Assembly: GCF_030444335.1 (NCBI RefSeq)
Contig: NZ_CP128595.1
Coordinates: forward strand, 434,001-498,000
Source of the DNA: Polaribacter huanghezhanensis
Lineage (GTDB): Bacteria; Bacteroidota; Bacteroidia; Flavobacteriales; Flavobacteriaceae
Direction of reading: 5' to 3'
DNA: 64,000 nucleotides
The position numbers and the translations under genes are program-made. Under the pieces are notes generated by a model. It did not search any database. It was not told where the DNA came from and saw nothing but the letters and a program-made list of their open reading frames with translations. Positions 26,227 through 34,834 of this stretch are shown here, piece by piece (positions within the stretch are counted from its first letter, which is position 1; each line of letters starts with the position of its first letter).

Positions 26227-26940
26227 TTAGAGCACGTTTTCTAATCCCTTTTTATATTTAGTAGAAAGAGGTATCTTTTCGTTTTCTAATTGAATAAAAT
26301 CTTTACCTAAAGTATTAATTTTGGTAATATTTACGAGATATCTTCTGTGGCTTTGATAAAAAAGAGCCTCTGGCAATAAGTTATTAAACTCTGACAACTT
26401 ACCTCTTATAACGTGTTTTTTCTTTTCTAACATCACCTCTAAATAATTTCCATCAGATTTTACAAAATAAATATGTTCAAAATACAATTTCACTTTTAGA
26501 TTTCTATCTTTTATATACAAAAAATCATTACTTGTTTGCTTTAATTCATTCGAATTTTTCTGAGTTGATGAAAAATTATTTAATGCAATACTAATGGTTG
26601 TTAGTAATGTAGATTCTTGATAAGGTTTCATTAAATACCCATTAGGATTGGCCCCTAACACTTCTTTTAAAGTGTTTTGATCTCCATATGCGGTTAAAAA
26701 TATTATTGGAATATTTAAATGTTTCCGAACTTGTTGTGCTAACCAAACACCATTTTTTGCTCCGGCTAAATTAACATCTAACAAAATTAAATCTGTTTCA
26801 TTTTTTTTCAATTCTTCCCATGCCGTTTCTGCTTTTGCTGCCGATCCAGAAAGCTTAAAATTATTTTGCAACAACATTGTTTCAAGAGAAATTCTTGAAA
26901 TTGCCATATCTTCAACTACATAAACACTAATTGTTTTCAT
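26227..26940 (-). CDS. LytTR-type response regulator
   Basis: A 237-residue two-component regulator. The receiver domain (about 1-118) has the acidic pair E10/D11, phospho-acceptor D55 in LILLDVNLAG, and the conserved late lysine in LMKPYQES. The LytTR DNA-binding domain (about 140-237) shows VYFVKSDGNYLEV-like and YQSHRRYLVNIT blocks. It should bind direct repeats upstream of its targets, which are not known. Its start overlaps the kinase gene by 14 bases, so the two are translationally linked and form a cognate pair. Confidence 0.95.
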   Translation of the reverse strand: MKTISVYVVEDMAISRISLETMLLQNNFKLSGSAAKAETAWEELKKNETDLILLDVNLAGAKNGVWLAQQVRKHLNIPIIFLTAYGDQNTLKEVLGANPNGYLMKPYQESTLLTTISIALNNFSSTQKNSNELKQTSNDFLYIKDRNLKVKLYFEHIYFVKSDGNYLEVMLEKKKHVIRGKLSEFNNLLPEALFYQSHRRYLVNITKINTLGKDFIQLENEKIPLSTKYKKGLENVL

Positions 26941-27700
26941 CTTTTATTTTATAGGAATTTTTAAAAGTTAAAATATATGTTAGCCCATTATCATTTAGAA
27001 TCTCTAATCTAGCACCAATTTCTTCCACAAACATTTTAATTAATTTTTGCCCCATTGTTTTACGTGTGATTGATGCATTTACATCAAAACCTTTTCCGTT
27101 ATCAGAATACATAAATCGATATTCATTTAATGCTACCTCTTCTAAAGAAACAGATATGACTCCTTTTTTATTTGTGTTAAAAGCATACTTAAAAGAGTTT
27201 GTAACCAATTCATTAAAGATAAGTCCTAATGTTGTAGCATAATCTAACGTTAAAGAAATATCTGCTACATTAATTTTATAATCTATATTTTTTATGGATG
27301 ATATTTGCAAAAGTTTGGCGCCAAGTTCTTTTAAATATTTTTTCATTGAAACTAAAGACACTGTTTTTTCTTGATAAAGCATTTCGTGAACCATAGCAAT
27401 AGAATTGATGTGCTTTTGAGATTCATTTACCATTGCTGTAATTTCTGCATTTTCATGCTTTACCGACTGTAGATACAATAAGCCCGAAATTAATTGTAAG
27501 TTGTTTTTTACTCGATGATGTATTTCTTTTAATAAAACTGTTTTTTGTATTACAATTTCCTCAATTTCTTTCTTTTGATTTTGGATACTAATTCTATCTT
27601 TTCTTGATTTTACAATAAAAATAATAATACTAATTAAAAATATTAATAGAAAAATAATTGCGTAGGTAACAATTAATAATAAATCATCTTTTTTATTCAT
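26927..27700 (-). CDS. Sensor histidine kinase, HisKA_2 type
   Basis: A 257-residue kinase: one N-terminal transmembrane helix (about 8-30), a short coiled coil, then a HisKA_2 dimerisation domain with EIHHRVKNNLQ (phospho-acceptor at H61/H62), and an HATPase domain with the N-box NELVTNSFKYAF and the G-box DNGKGFD. It lacks any input domain of its own, so the sensing role probably belongs to the 7TM protein encoded just upstream (8-base overlap). The response regulator overlaps its end by 14 bases. Confidence 0.93.
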   Translation of the reverse strand: MNKKDDLLLIVTYAIIFLLIFLISIIIFIVKSRKDRISIQNQKKEIEEIVIQKTVLLKEIHHRVKNNLQLISGLLYLQSVKHENAEITAMVNESQKHINSIAMVHEMLYQEKTVSLVSMKKYLKELGAKLLQISSIKNIDYKINVADISLTLDYATTLGLIFNELVTNSFKYAFNTNKKGVISVSLEEVALNEYRFMYSDNGKGFDVNASITRKTMGQKLIKMFVEEIGARLEILNDNGLTYILTFKNSYKIKDENN

Positions 27701-28346
27701 TTTCTAAACCGTGCTTATTTATATAGTTCCATTCTGTATAAATTAATACTTGATAAATTATATAAAAGACCGTATTAAAAATCCAAATATCTATGTATGG
27801 ATCTTCAATAAAAACAAGTTCATAATTTCCAAATAAAAATATTAAAGAGCTGCATAAAACATACAAAACCATTCCAGTGTTCAAGAAAAAAAATTGTTTC
27901 TTTTCTCCTAAAGTATTGTAAAAGTGAATAAAAGCGTACACTATTAATAGCAAGGAAGTCGATGCTATTTCAAACAAGTTAAATTGCCAAAAAGAATCTT
28001 TATTAAACACATACATTCCTATAATAATTAAAGTTACAATGATGTAGTTGGTAACAATAATTTTTTTTAATTTTTGATTTGTAAATAAGCGGTAAAAAAC
28101 GGCACTTAATAATACAAATTGCGCATTAAAATAAAAGTGTGATAAGAAAAAATTTGCTCCTGGGTTTATATATCCAATGATATTACAAAACAACTCAACA
28201 ATAAATAATACAATTAAATAAATGGTTACATACTTATAAACTTGATTGTTGAATTTCTTAACCTTAAACGAAAATAAAATTGCGTTGATTAACAATAAAA
28301 AAAGGCTAAAAACACTTAATGCAAAACCGAAAAAGTAAGGATCCAT
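27693..28346 (-). CDS. Seven-helix membrane protein, probable sensor of the kinase operon
   Basis: A 217-residue integral membrane protein with about seven hydrophobic segments (near 5-26, 38-60, 72-86, 96-114, 126-142, 155-172 and 184-203) and short loops. No catalytic motif is visible. Position is the main clue: first in an overlapping three-gene unit with a HisKA_2 kinase that lacks an input domain, followed by a LytTR regulator. I infer that it is the signal-receiving part. The ligand is unknown. Confidence 0.8.
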   Translation of the reverse strand: MDPYFFGFALSVFSLFLLLINAILFSFKVKKFNNQVYKYVTIYLIVLFIVELFCNIIGYINPGANFFLSHFYFNAQFVLLSAVFYRLFTNQKLKKIIVTNYIIVTLIIIGMYVFNKDSFWQFNLFEIASTSLLLIVYAFIHFYNTLGEKKQFFFLNTGMVLYVLCSSLIFLFGNYELVFIEDPYIDIWIFNTVFYIIYQVLIYTEWNYINKHGLENE

Positions 28347-28447
28347 ATACTTATATTTTTTATAAAAATACTATATTAAAATTAATTCCAATATTTTATA
28401 ACATCTAATAAAAAGGAACTTCATTCTTTACCCTTAAATATAACCAT

Positions 28448-28480
28448 AAAAAAACCGATACATTTCTGCATCGGTTTTTG
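28448..28480. terminator. Terminator of the nqr operon
   Basis: A stem AAAACCGATaCA / TG-ATCGGTTTTT around TTTC, 18 bases after the nqrF stop on the minus strand, with T runs in both orientations. It is nearly identical to 25991-26020. Confidence 0.8.
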
Positions 28481-28497
28481 TTTTATTTTTTTGAAGC

Positions 28498-29808
28498 TTA
28501 CCCTCCAAAGTCATCAAATCGGATGTGCTCATCTGGAATACCAAAATCTTCTCCCATTTTTTGTACTGCTTGATTCATTAATGGAGGCCCACAGAAATAC
28601 AATTCTAAGTCTTCTGGAGTTTCGTGATGATTCAAGTAATTTTCTATTACACAGTTATGAATAAACCCTACAAAACCATCTCCTTCTGTATCATTAATAT
28701 CTTTTTTCTTTGTCCAATTATCCGATTCTGTAGGATCAGATAAAGCGATATAGAATTTAAAATTCGGAAAATCTTTTTCTAAAGCTCTAAAGTGTTCTAT
28801 ATAAAATAATTCTGCTTTAGAACGTCCTCCGTACCAATACGTAACTTTTCTACCTGTTTTTAAAGTTCTAAATAAGTGATATAAATGCGAACGCATTGGC
28901 GCCATTCCAGCTCCACCACCAACATATAACATTTCAGAATCAGATTCGTTGATGAAAAATTCTCCGTAAGGTCCAGAAATAGTACACTTGTCACCTTTTT
29001 TTAAGTTAAAAATATACGAAGAAGCAATTCCTGGGTTTACATCCATCCATCCACCTTTTGCTCTATCAAAAGGAGGTGTTGCAATACGTACATTTAACAT
29101 AATTTCTCTTCCTTCCGCAGGAAATGAAGCCATTGAATATGCTCTTTCTACAGTCTCTGTGTTTTTCATCACCAAAGGCCATAATTTAAACTTATCCCAT
29201 TCTGGTTTAAATTTATCTGGAGTGTCATGCTCTTCTGGATGCGCAGTAATATCCATGTCAGAGAAATTCACTTCACATTCTGGAATTTCAATTTGAATAT
29301 ATCCTCCTGCTTTGTAACCCATGTCTTGTGGAATTTCCACAACAAATTCTTTAATAAAAGTGGCTACATTATAATTTCTAACAACCACTGCATCCCATTT
29401 CTTAATTCCAAAAATTTCTTCTGGAATAGAAATATCCATGTCTTGTTTTACTTTTACTTGACAAGATAAACGCACTCCTTGCGCTAATTCTTTACGTGTA
29501 AAATGAGGCGTTTCTGTTGGCAATGCTTCACCTCCACCAGAATTTACGTGACATTCACATTGAATACACGTTCCACCACCACCACAAGCTGAGGGTAAAA
29601 ATATTTTTTCTGCTCCTAAAGTTGATAATAAAGTTCCTCCAGACCCAACTTCAATCGTTCTTTCTCCATTGATCGTAATTTTAACTGGACCAGACGGAGA
29701 TAGTTTTTGTTTTACAAATAACAACACTGCAACCAATAACAAAGTTATTACTAAGAATGCAGCTACTGTAGCTGTAATTGTTCCTAATGTACTTGCCGCT
29801 AATATCAT
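28498..29808 (-). CDS. nqrF: Na+-translocating NADH:quinone reductase subunit F
   Basis: The electron-input subunit of Na+-NQR (436 residues), oxidising NADH on the cytoplasmic face. It has an N-terminal transmembrane helix (about 10-32), a 2Fe-2S ferredoxin domain with C75, C81, C84 and C116, an FAD-binding domain with RAYSMASFP, and an NADH-binding domain with YVGGGAGMAPMRSHL. It ends with the typical FCGPPLMNQAV and FDDFGG. It is the last gene of nqrABCDEF; its ATG shares one base with the nqrE stop (TAATG), and a hairpin terminator follows. Confidence 0.98.
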   Translation of the reverse strand: MILAASTLGTITATVAAFLVITLLLVAVLLFVKQKLSPSGPVKITINGERTIEVGSGGTLLSTLGAEKIFLPSACGGGGTCIQCECHVNSGGGEALPTETPHFTRKELAQGVRLSCQVKVKQDMDISIPEEIFGIKKWDAVVVRNYNVATFIKEFVVEIPQDMGYKAGGYIQIEIPECEVNFSDMDITAHPEEHDTPDKFKPEWDKFKLWPLVMKNTETVERAYSMASFPAEGREIMLNVRIATPPFDRAKGGWMDVNPGIASSYIFNLKKGDKCTISGPYGEFFINESDSEMLYVGGGAGMAPMRSHLYHLFRTLKTGRKVTYWYGGRSKAELFYIEHFRALEKDFPNFKFYIALSDPTESDNWTKKKDINDTEGDGFVGFIHNCVIENYLNHHETPEDLELYFCGPPLMNQAVQKMGEDFGIPDEHIRFDDFGG

Positions 29809-30548
29809 TATTCTTTTATTTCTTTAGAGTTATTCGCTAATTCTTTTTTCTTCACCTCTTTAGCTTTTGCATCTTCTTTGATTATTTTAACAGCTTTTTC
29901 AGTTTTTGGAGCTTCTTTTACTTCTTCATCGCCACCTGTTAACATTCCTCCAAAACTCATAAATCCAATTGCCATTAAACCTGTTACAATAAACGTAATT
30001 CCTAATCCTCTTAAAGGAGCAGGAACGTTAGAGTATCTAATTTTCTCACGAATTGCTGCAATCGCTAAAATTGCTAAAAACCATCCGATTCCAGATCCAA
30101 CACCATACGTTAAGGCCAAACCTAAAGTTTGAATTTCACGAGATTGCATAAATAATGATCCTCCTAAAATTGCGCAGTTTACTGCAATTAATGGTAAGAA
30201 AATACCTAATGAATTGTATAAAGAAGGTGAAAATTTTTCTACAATAATTTCTACCAATTGTACCATGGTTGCAATAGTTGCAATAAACATGATGAATGAT
30301 AAGAAACTTAAATCGTACTCTGCATATTCTGGCCCTAACCAAACCAATGCGCCTTCTTTTAAAATGTATTGATCTAACAACCAGTTTAACGGAACGGTAA
30401 CGGCTAATACAAAGATTACCGCAGCTCCTAAACCAACAGCTGTAGATACTTTTTTAGAGACAGCAAGGTACGAACACATTCCTAAGAATGTTGCAAAAAC
30501 CATGTTGTCTATAAATATCGATTTGAAAAATAATTCTATATGTTCCAT
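29808..30548 (-). CDS. nqrE: Na+-translocating NADH:quinone reductase subunit E, with C-terminal extension
   Basis: A six-helix membrane subunit of Na+-NQR. C25 (GMCSYLAVS) and C125 ([11 protein letters not shown]) correspond to the conserved cysteines that, with those of NqrD, hold an intramembrane iron centre. The family length is about 200 residues; here about 44 residues (from 203) are added after the last helix, rich in lysine and glutamate and probably disordered. The spacer before it (30549-30628) is unusually long for this operon and filled with a CAGT-type repeat, so it may have a separate translation start signal. Confidence 0.96.
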   Translation of the reverse strand: MEHIELFFKSIFIDNMVFATFLGMCSYLAVSKKVSTAVGLGAAVIFVLAVTVPLNWLLDQYILKEGALVWLGPEYAEYDLSFLSFIMFIATIATMVQLVEIIVEKFSPSLYNSLGIFLPLIAVNCAILGGSLFMQSREIQTLGLALTYGVGSGIGWFLAILAIAAIREKIRYSNVPAPLRGLGITFIVTGLMAIGFMSFGGMLTGGDEEVKEAPKTEKAVKIIKEDAKAKEVKKKELANNSKEIKE

Positions 30549-30552
30549 TTAT

Positions 30553-30628
30553 TTTAAGTTTTCAGTTTCAGTACTCAGTGTTCAGTTAGCTTTTTACTGC
30601 AAACTGTAACTGCTTACTGACAACTAAT
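30553..30628. repeat. CAGTTTTCAGT-type repeat inside the nqr operon
   Basis: The whole nqrD-nqrE spacer consists of variations of TTTCAGT, ACTGCAAACTG and TTACTGACAACTAA, and resembles the spacer at 2466-2512 and, more loosely, 51719-51797. Other junctions in this operon are 0-5 bases, so this looks inserted. Confidence 0.6.
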
Positions 30629-31273
30629 TTAGTCTTCTATTAATGCTTTATTTCTACTACGTTGCACCCAAATAATAATTCCTAGTACAATTAATGCCAT
30701 TGGTGCCAATAACATAAATCCGTTATTTTCATATCCGTAAGCATAAACGCCTGTTTTTTCGATAGGATCTCCTAATATTTTAAATCCTAATAAAGTACCA
30801 GAACCTAATAGTTCTCTAAAGAAACCTACAAGAATTAAAATTAAACCATAACCAGCAGCATTTCCAATTCCGTCTAAGAAAGATTTCCACGGTCCATTTG
30901 CCAACGCAAAAGCTTCAAAACGCCCCATAATAATACAGTTTGTAATAATCAATCCTACAAAAACAGATAAGGTTTTACTTAATTCGTATGCAAACGCTTT
31001 TAGAATTAAATCAACAATAATTACTAAAGCTGCTACAACAACTAGTTGTACAATAATTCTAATTTTTGAAGGAATGATATTTCTCATTAAAGAAATAACT
31101 ACGTTCCCTAACCCCAACACAAACAGTACCGCTACAGCCATTACAATTGACGCTTTTAATTCCGCTGTAATTGCCAATGCAGAACAAATACCCAATACTT
31201 GTATTGTAATTGGATTGTTATCCGTTAGTGGATCTTTGATTAATGCTGCGTCTTTTTTTGATAAAAGTCCCAT
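30629..31273 (-). CDS. nqrD: Na+-translocating NADH:quinone reductase subunit D
   Basis: A 214-residue membrane subunit homologous to NqrE, with six helices in inverted-topology halves. C30 (LGICSALAITAEL) and C113 (ITNCIIMGRFEAFA) are the conserved cysteines of the intramembrane iron site shared with NqrE. The start ATG lies 1 base after the nqrC stop. The gene is followed by the 80-base repeat-filled spacer. Confidence 0.97.
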   Translation of the reverse strand: MGLLSKKDAALIKDPLTDNNPITIQVLGICSALAITAELKASIVMAVAVLFVLGLGNVVISLMRNIIPSKIRIIVQLVVVAALVIIVDLILKAFAYELSKTLSVFVGLIITNCIIMGRFEAFALANGPWKSFLDGIGNAAGYGLILILVGFFRELLGSGTLLGFKILGDPIEKTGVYAYGYENNGFMLLAPMALIVLGIIIWVQRSRNKALIED

Positions 31274-31274
31274 A

Positions 31275-32063
31275 TTAATTTAATTTTAAAGTGTTAAAGA
31301 ATGGTACGTATTTTTTCAACTCTGATTTAATCATAGCTGAAACTCCATCACCAGTAATCGTTGCTCCTGCAATAGCATCAACTTCATTATCCGTTTTATC
31401 TATATTTTTTGGATCGTTATTTCCTTTTGCAACTTGAATTCCTTTAAATGCGTCGTTGTGCATCATTTGTTCTCCAGTAAAATCATCCATAAAGAAACGT
31501 TGTTTAATGTTTGCTCCCAAACCTGGAGTTTCTCCTTTATGGTCAAAATAAACACCTTGTACAACCATGTTTTTGTCCATAGCTATATATCCCCAAATAG
31601 CATCCCAAAGTCCTTTTCCTCTAATTGGAACGATGTAAAATGTGTTTCCATCTTTTTCTCCAACAAATAAAGGAAGTTTTCTTTGTTTGCCTTCTTTCTC
31701 TAATGATTGTTGCTTCTTAACATCAATCAAATAGGGTTCTTGTTTATTGTTTTCAGCCATATATTCTTCACGATTTTGTTGCTTAACAACTTTTCCGTTT
31801 TCAGTAACTAAAACCAATTGCTCCTTAATATATTTAGAAAATACATCTGCTACTTTATTTTTAGAAACAAAGATTGCACTAGTTTCATCATTTTCATTTA
31901 CGCCCATTGCGTATAAAATATTTTGCTGCTTTTCGATTCGTTTATTTTCATCGATTGCTGGTTTCAATGACGATGAGAAAAACGCTAATAACGTTCCTAC
32001 TACTAGCACCATTCCTACTGCGAATAGTATTGTATATAAATTACTATCTGTTCTCTTACTCAT
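31275..32063 (-). CDS. nqrC: Na+-translocating NADH:quinone reductase subunit C
   Basis: A 262-residue subunit with one N-terminal helix (about 10-30) and a periplasmic FMN-binding domain. The flavinylation motif is DAIAGATITGDG with T235 as the residue to which ApbE attaches FMN. PGLGANIK near 180 belongs to the same domain. The start is 2 bases after the nqrB stop. The ApbE gene expected to modify it is at 18538-19515. Confidence 0.97.
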   Translation of the reverse strand: MSKRTDSNLYTILFAVGMVLVVGTLLAFFSSSLKPAIDENKRIEKQQNILYAMGVNENDETSAIFVSKNKVADVFSKYIKEQLVLVTENGKVVKQQNREEYMAENNKQEPYLIDVKKQQSLEKEGKQRKLPLFVGEKDGNTFYIVPIRGKGLWDAIWGYIAMDKNMVVQGVYFDHKGETPGLGANIKQRFFMDDFTGEQMMHNDAFKGIQVAKGNNDPKNIDKTDNEVDAIAGATITGDGVSAMIKSELKKYVPFFNTLKLN

Positions 32064-32065
32064 AT

Positions 32066-33274
32066 CTAGGCAGTTTTAACTTTAGCACGTTTTAATCTTC
32101 TTTTTACATTTCCTTGAACCACATAATGATCAATTGTTGGAGCAAATACATTCATTAATAGAATTGCTAACATAACTCCTTCTGGATATGCTGGATTGAA
32201 TACACGAATCATAATTGATAAAAAACCAATTAAGAAACCATAAATCCATTTTCCTTTATTTGTTTGTGATGCTGTTACCGGATCAGTTGCCATATACACA
32301 GCACCAAAAGCGAAACCTCCAATTAATAAATGATGCCAGAATTCTGTGCTCATTAAATCGTAGAATTTACTGCTTTCTCCAATCCATCCTTGGTCTACAA
32401 CTCCGTTGAATATTAATCCCATTGCCAACGCTCCTAAAGAAGCACTTAACATAATTCTCCAACTTCCTATTTTTGTAAATATTAAGAACAACGCTCCGAT
32501 TAAGATAAGCAAGGTTGATGTTTCTCCAACCGAACCTGGAATAAATCCTGCAAACATGTCCCAAGTAGAATACACCATTTCTTTTCCTTGCGCTAAAGTT
32601 CCTAAAATAGTTTCTCCAGAAATTGCATCAGCAGCTCCTATTTTTTCAACCGCTCCGGTTACCCAAACTTTATCTCCACTCATCCAAGTTGGATATGCAA
32701 AAAATAAAAATGCTCTAATGGTTAAAGCCGGATTTAAAATATTCATTCCTGTTCCACCAAAAACTTCTTTTCCGATGATAACACCGAAAATTACAGCTAC
32801 CGCTAACATCCAAAGTGGAATATCAACAGGAACAATTAAAGGAACTAACATTCCTGTTACCAAATAGCCTTCTTCAACTTCGTGATTATTAATTACTGCA
32901 AAAATAAATTCAATCAATAAGCCAACTCCGTAAGAAACGACTACTAATGGTAAAATTTTAATTGCACCGATAAGGAAGTTATCTAAATTCCAGAATTGCC
33001 CACTAAAGAATGACATTCCTGAAGTAAAGTTTCCGTTTACTGCAACATTGTGTTGAAAACCTGCATTAAACATACCGAAAATTAAACATGGCACTAAAGC
33101 CATAATTACAATATTCATGGTACGTTTTAAATCGTCTGCCGCTTTGATATGAGTTCCTCCGTGAGTAGTCTCATTCGGCAAATATAAAAAGGTATGGATT
33201 GCGTTAAACGCAGGCGCCATTTTTGTCCCTTTATATTTTTCTTTTAAATTATGTAAATTTTGTTTTAAGCCCAT
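32066..33274 (-). CDS. nqrB: Na+-translocating NADH:quinone reductase subunit B
   Basis: A 402-residue integral membrane subunit with about ten helices, carrying covalent FMN and riboflavin and taking part in Na+ movement. GKEVFGGTGMNILNPALTIRAFLFFAYP (about 169-196) and the IPGSVGETSTLLIL block are characteristic. The flavinylation site aligns at residues 219-222 but reads SGET where SGAT is usual, with the acceptor threonine at T222 kept. The gene follows nqrA after 4 bases. Confidence 0.97.
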   Translation of the reverse strand: MGLKQNLHNLKEKYKGTKMAPAFNAIHTFLYLPNETTHGGTHIKAADDLKRTMNIVIMALVPCLIFGMFNAGFQHNVAVNGNFTSGMSFFSGQFWNLDNFLIGAIKILPLVVVSYGVGLLIEFIFAVINNHEVEEGYLVTGMLVPLIVPVDIPLWMLAVAVIFGVIIGKEVFGGTGMNILNPALTIRAFLFFAYPTWMSGDKVWVTGAVEKIGAADAISGETILGTLAQGKEMVYSTWDMFAGFIPGSVGETSTLLILIGALFLIFTKIGSWRIMLSASLGALAMGLIFNGVVDQGWIGESSKFYDLMSTEFWHHLLIGGFAFGAVYMATDPVTASQTNKGKWIYGFLIGFLSIMIRVFNPAYPEGVMLAILLMNVFAPTIDHYVVQGNVKRRLKRAKVKTA

Positions 33275-33278
33275 AATC

Positions 33279-34631
33279 TTATCCTAATTCTTCTCTCATT
33301 AAGTCCAATCCTTCTCTAAGAATTTTCTGATGAGGTTGTTTTGATACACAAATAAATTCTGTTAAAGCAAAATCTTCCGGTGCAACTTCATACGCACCTA
33401 AAGCTTCCATTTCGTCTAAATCTTTATACATACATGCTTTTAATAATTGCATTGGATATATATCTAACGGAAAAACTTCTTCATAAGAACCCGTAACTAC
33501 AAATGCTCTGTGCTCTCCGTTTGTGTTGGTATTTAAATCGTATTTTTTCTTTGGATTTAGCCAAGAAAAAGTAAATGCTCTCGTTGTAGAAATTTTATTA
33601 AAAACGGGTTTGTTCCAACCAAATAATTCATAATCGTCTCCTTCTGGAATTGCCGTGATTTGATTGTCATAATATCCTAAATTTCCATCCAAAGAAACTT
33701 GGAAACCAGACAATACATTGCCACTAATTATTCTTGCTTTTTCTTCTTTCAGATTCCCTTTTACAACAGTAGAAATTGTTGCTCCTGGATATGCTGTAAC
33801 ATATTTTGGTTTAGAAAACTGAGATCCTGTTAATGCAATAGTTCTTTTTGCATTGAATTTTCCTGTCAACAACAATTCTCCAATTACAACCAGATCTTGT
33901 GCAGAAACAACCCAAACAACTTCTCCTTTATTAATCGGATTTACTTGCGCAATTTGTGTGCTTACATTTCCAATAGGATGTGGACCAACCAAACCGTGTA
34001 ATTCTGCTCCTTTTACTCCATTAAATGGCGATAAATTAGCCCCTTTAGAAATAGAAACATGTACTTTTCCTTCGGTTAATTTTCCTAAGGCAGTAATAGC
34101 TTCTTGAATTTCCGCTTCTTTTCCTTTGAGTGCATAATCTAAATCTGCCGCTAAAGGTGCGCTATTGTATCCAGAGATAAAAATAGCTTTCGGAGCCTGA
34201 TTTGGATTTGCAACAACATCATACGGTCGTTGTTTTACAAAAGGCCAACAACCTGAAGAAAGTAAATGTGTTTTTACTTCTTCTCCAGACATTTTAGCTG
34301 CCTCTTTTTTACCAAAATCTGCAAACTGCTGTGAAGCATCTGCTAAGATTTTAATTTCTAATACTTTTCTTCTTTCTCCTCGAATAATATCTGTTACTTT
34401 TCCGCTGACTGGCGAAGGAAATAAAATGCGCTCATCACTTTTTGAAAAAAATAGTGAATCACCTGCTTTTAATTCTGCTCCAATTTTAACGGTAAGTTTA
34501 GGTGTTATTCCGTGAAAGTTTTCTGGCTTTATTGCATACACCCCACTAACATTAATAATTGCTGTGGTTTGTTCTGCTTCGCCAACAAGTTTGATATCCA
34601 AACCTTTTTTTATACGGATGTCTTTTGACAT
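33279..34631 (-). CDS. nqrA: Na+-translocating NADH:quinone reductase subunit A
   Basis: A 450-residue soluble subunit, first gene of the operon. It starts MSKDIRIKKGLDIKL, with a biotinyl-like fold region and the family blocks GISPKLTVK-like (near 44), SGKVTDIIRGERRKVLEIKI (about 79-98) and SKGANLSPFNGVKGAELHGLVGPHP. In other species NqrA takes part in quinone binding. A -7 element TAAATTTG lies 37 bases upstream on the same strand, giving one promoter for nqrABCDEF. Confidence 0.97.
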   Translation of the reverse strand: MSKDIRIKKGLDIKLVGEAEQTTAIINVSGVYAIKPENFHGITPKLTVKIGAELKAGDSLFFSKSDERILFPSPVSGKVTDIIRGERRKVLEIKILADASQQFADFGKKEAAKMSGEEVKTHLLSSGCWPFVKQRPYDVVANPNQAPKAIFISGYNSAPLAADLDYALKGKEAEIQEAITALGKLTEGKVHVSISKGANLSPFNGVKGAELHGLVGPHPIGNVSTQIAQVNPINKGEVVWVVSAQDLVVIGELLLTGKFNAKRTIALTGSQFSKPKYVTAYPGATISTVVKGNLKEEKARIISGNVLSGFQVSLDGNLGYYDNQITAIPEGDDYELFGWNKPVFNKISTTRAFTFSWLNPKKKYDLNTNTNGEHRAFVVTGSYEEVFPLDIYPMQLLKACMYKDLDEMEALGAYEVAPEDFALTEFICVSKQPHQKILREGLDLMREELG

Positions 34632-34667
34632 AGTAAATATGACTTTTAATTATCTTAAAAAAACATG

Positions 34668-34675
34668 CAAATTTA
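34668..34675 (-). promoter_or_regulatory. -7 element TAAATTTG upstream of the nqr operon
   Basis: An exact TAnnTTTG match on the minus strand, 37 bases before the nqrA ATG; the expected leader is about 25-30 bases. Confidence 0.55.
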
Positions 34676-34780
34676 TAAATTTTACGAATGTTCCGCAGCC
34701 TATTTAAGGTTTATCTTATCTAAATCACCTTATTTATATTAATTCTAAATAATGTTTGTTTCTACTAATTTAATATTTAG

Positions 34781-34788
34781 TACGTTTG
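34781..34788 (+). promoter_or_regulatory. Promoter of the T9SS plug gene: TACGTTTG with upstream TTTG
   Basis: An exact TAnnTTTG match, with TTTG at 34755-34758 giving a 22-base spacer, within the range reported for Bacteroidota promoters. It lies 47 bases before the ATG. Confidence 0.65.
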
Positions 34789-34834
34789 TATAAATACGGG
34801 CAATATTATCTTTTAAATCCCCAAAAATAGTACG

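Noticed and set aside
28988-29296. Plus-strand frame inside nqrF
   Set aside because: Antisense to the FAD-binding domain of a certain gene; no independent support.
32406-32867. A 153-codon open frame on the plus strand inside nqrB
   Set aside because: It is antisense to a strongly conserved membrane protein, and its composition (Asn/Ile/Pro/Lys-rich) mirrors the complement of hydrophobic codons. No start signal or conserved motif.
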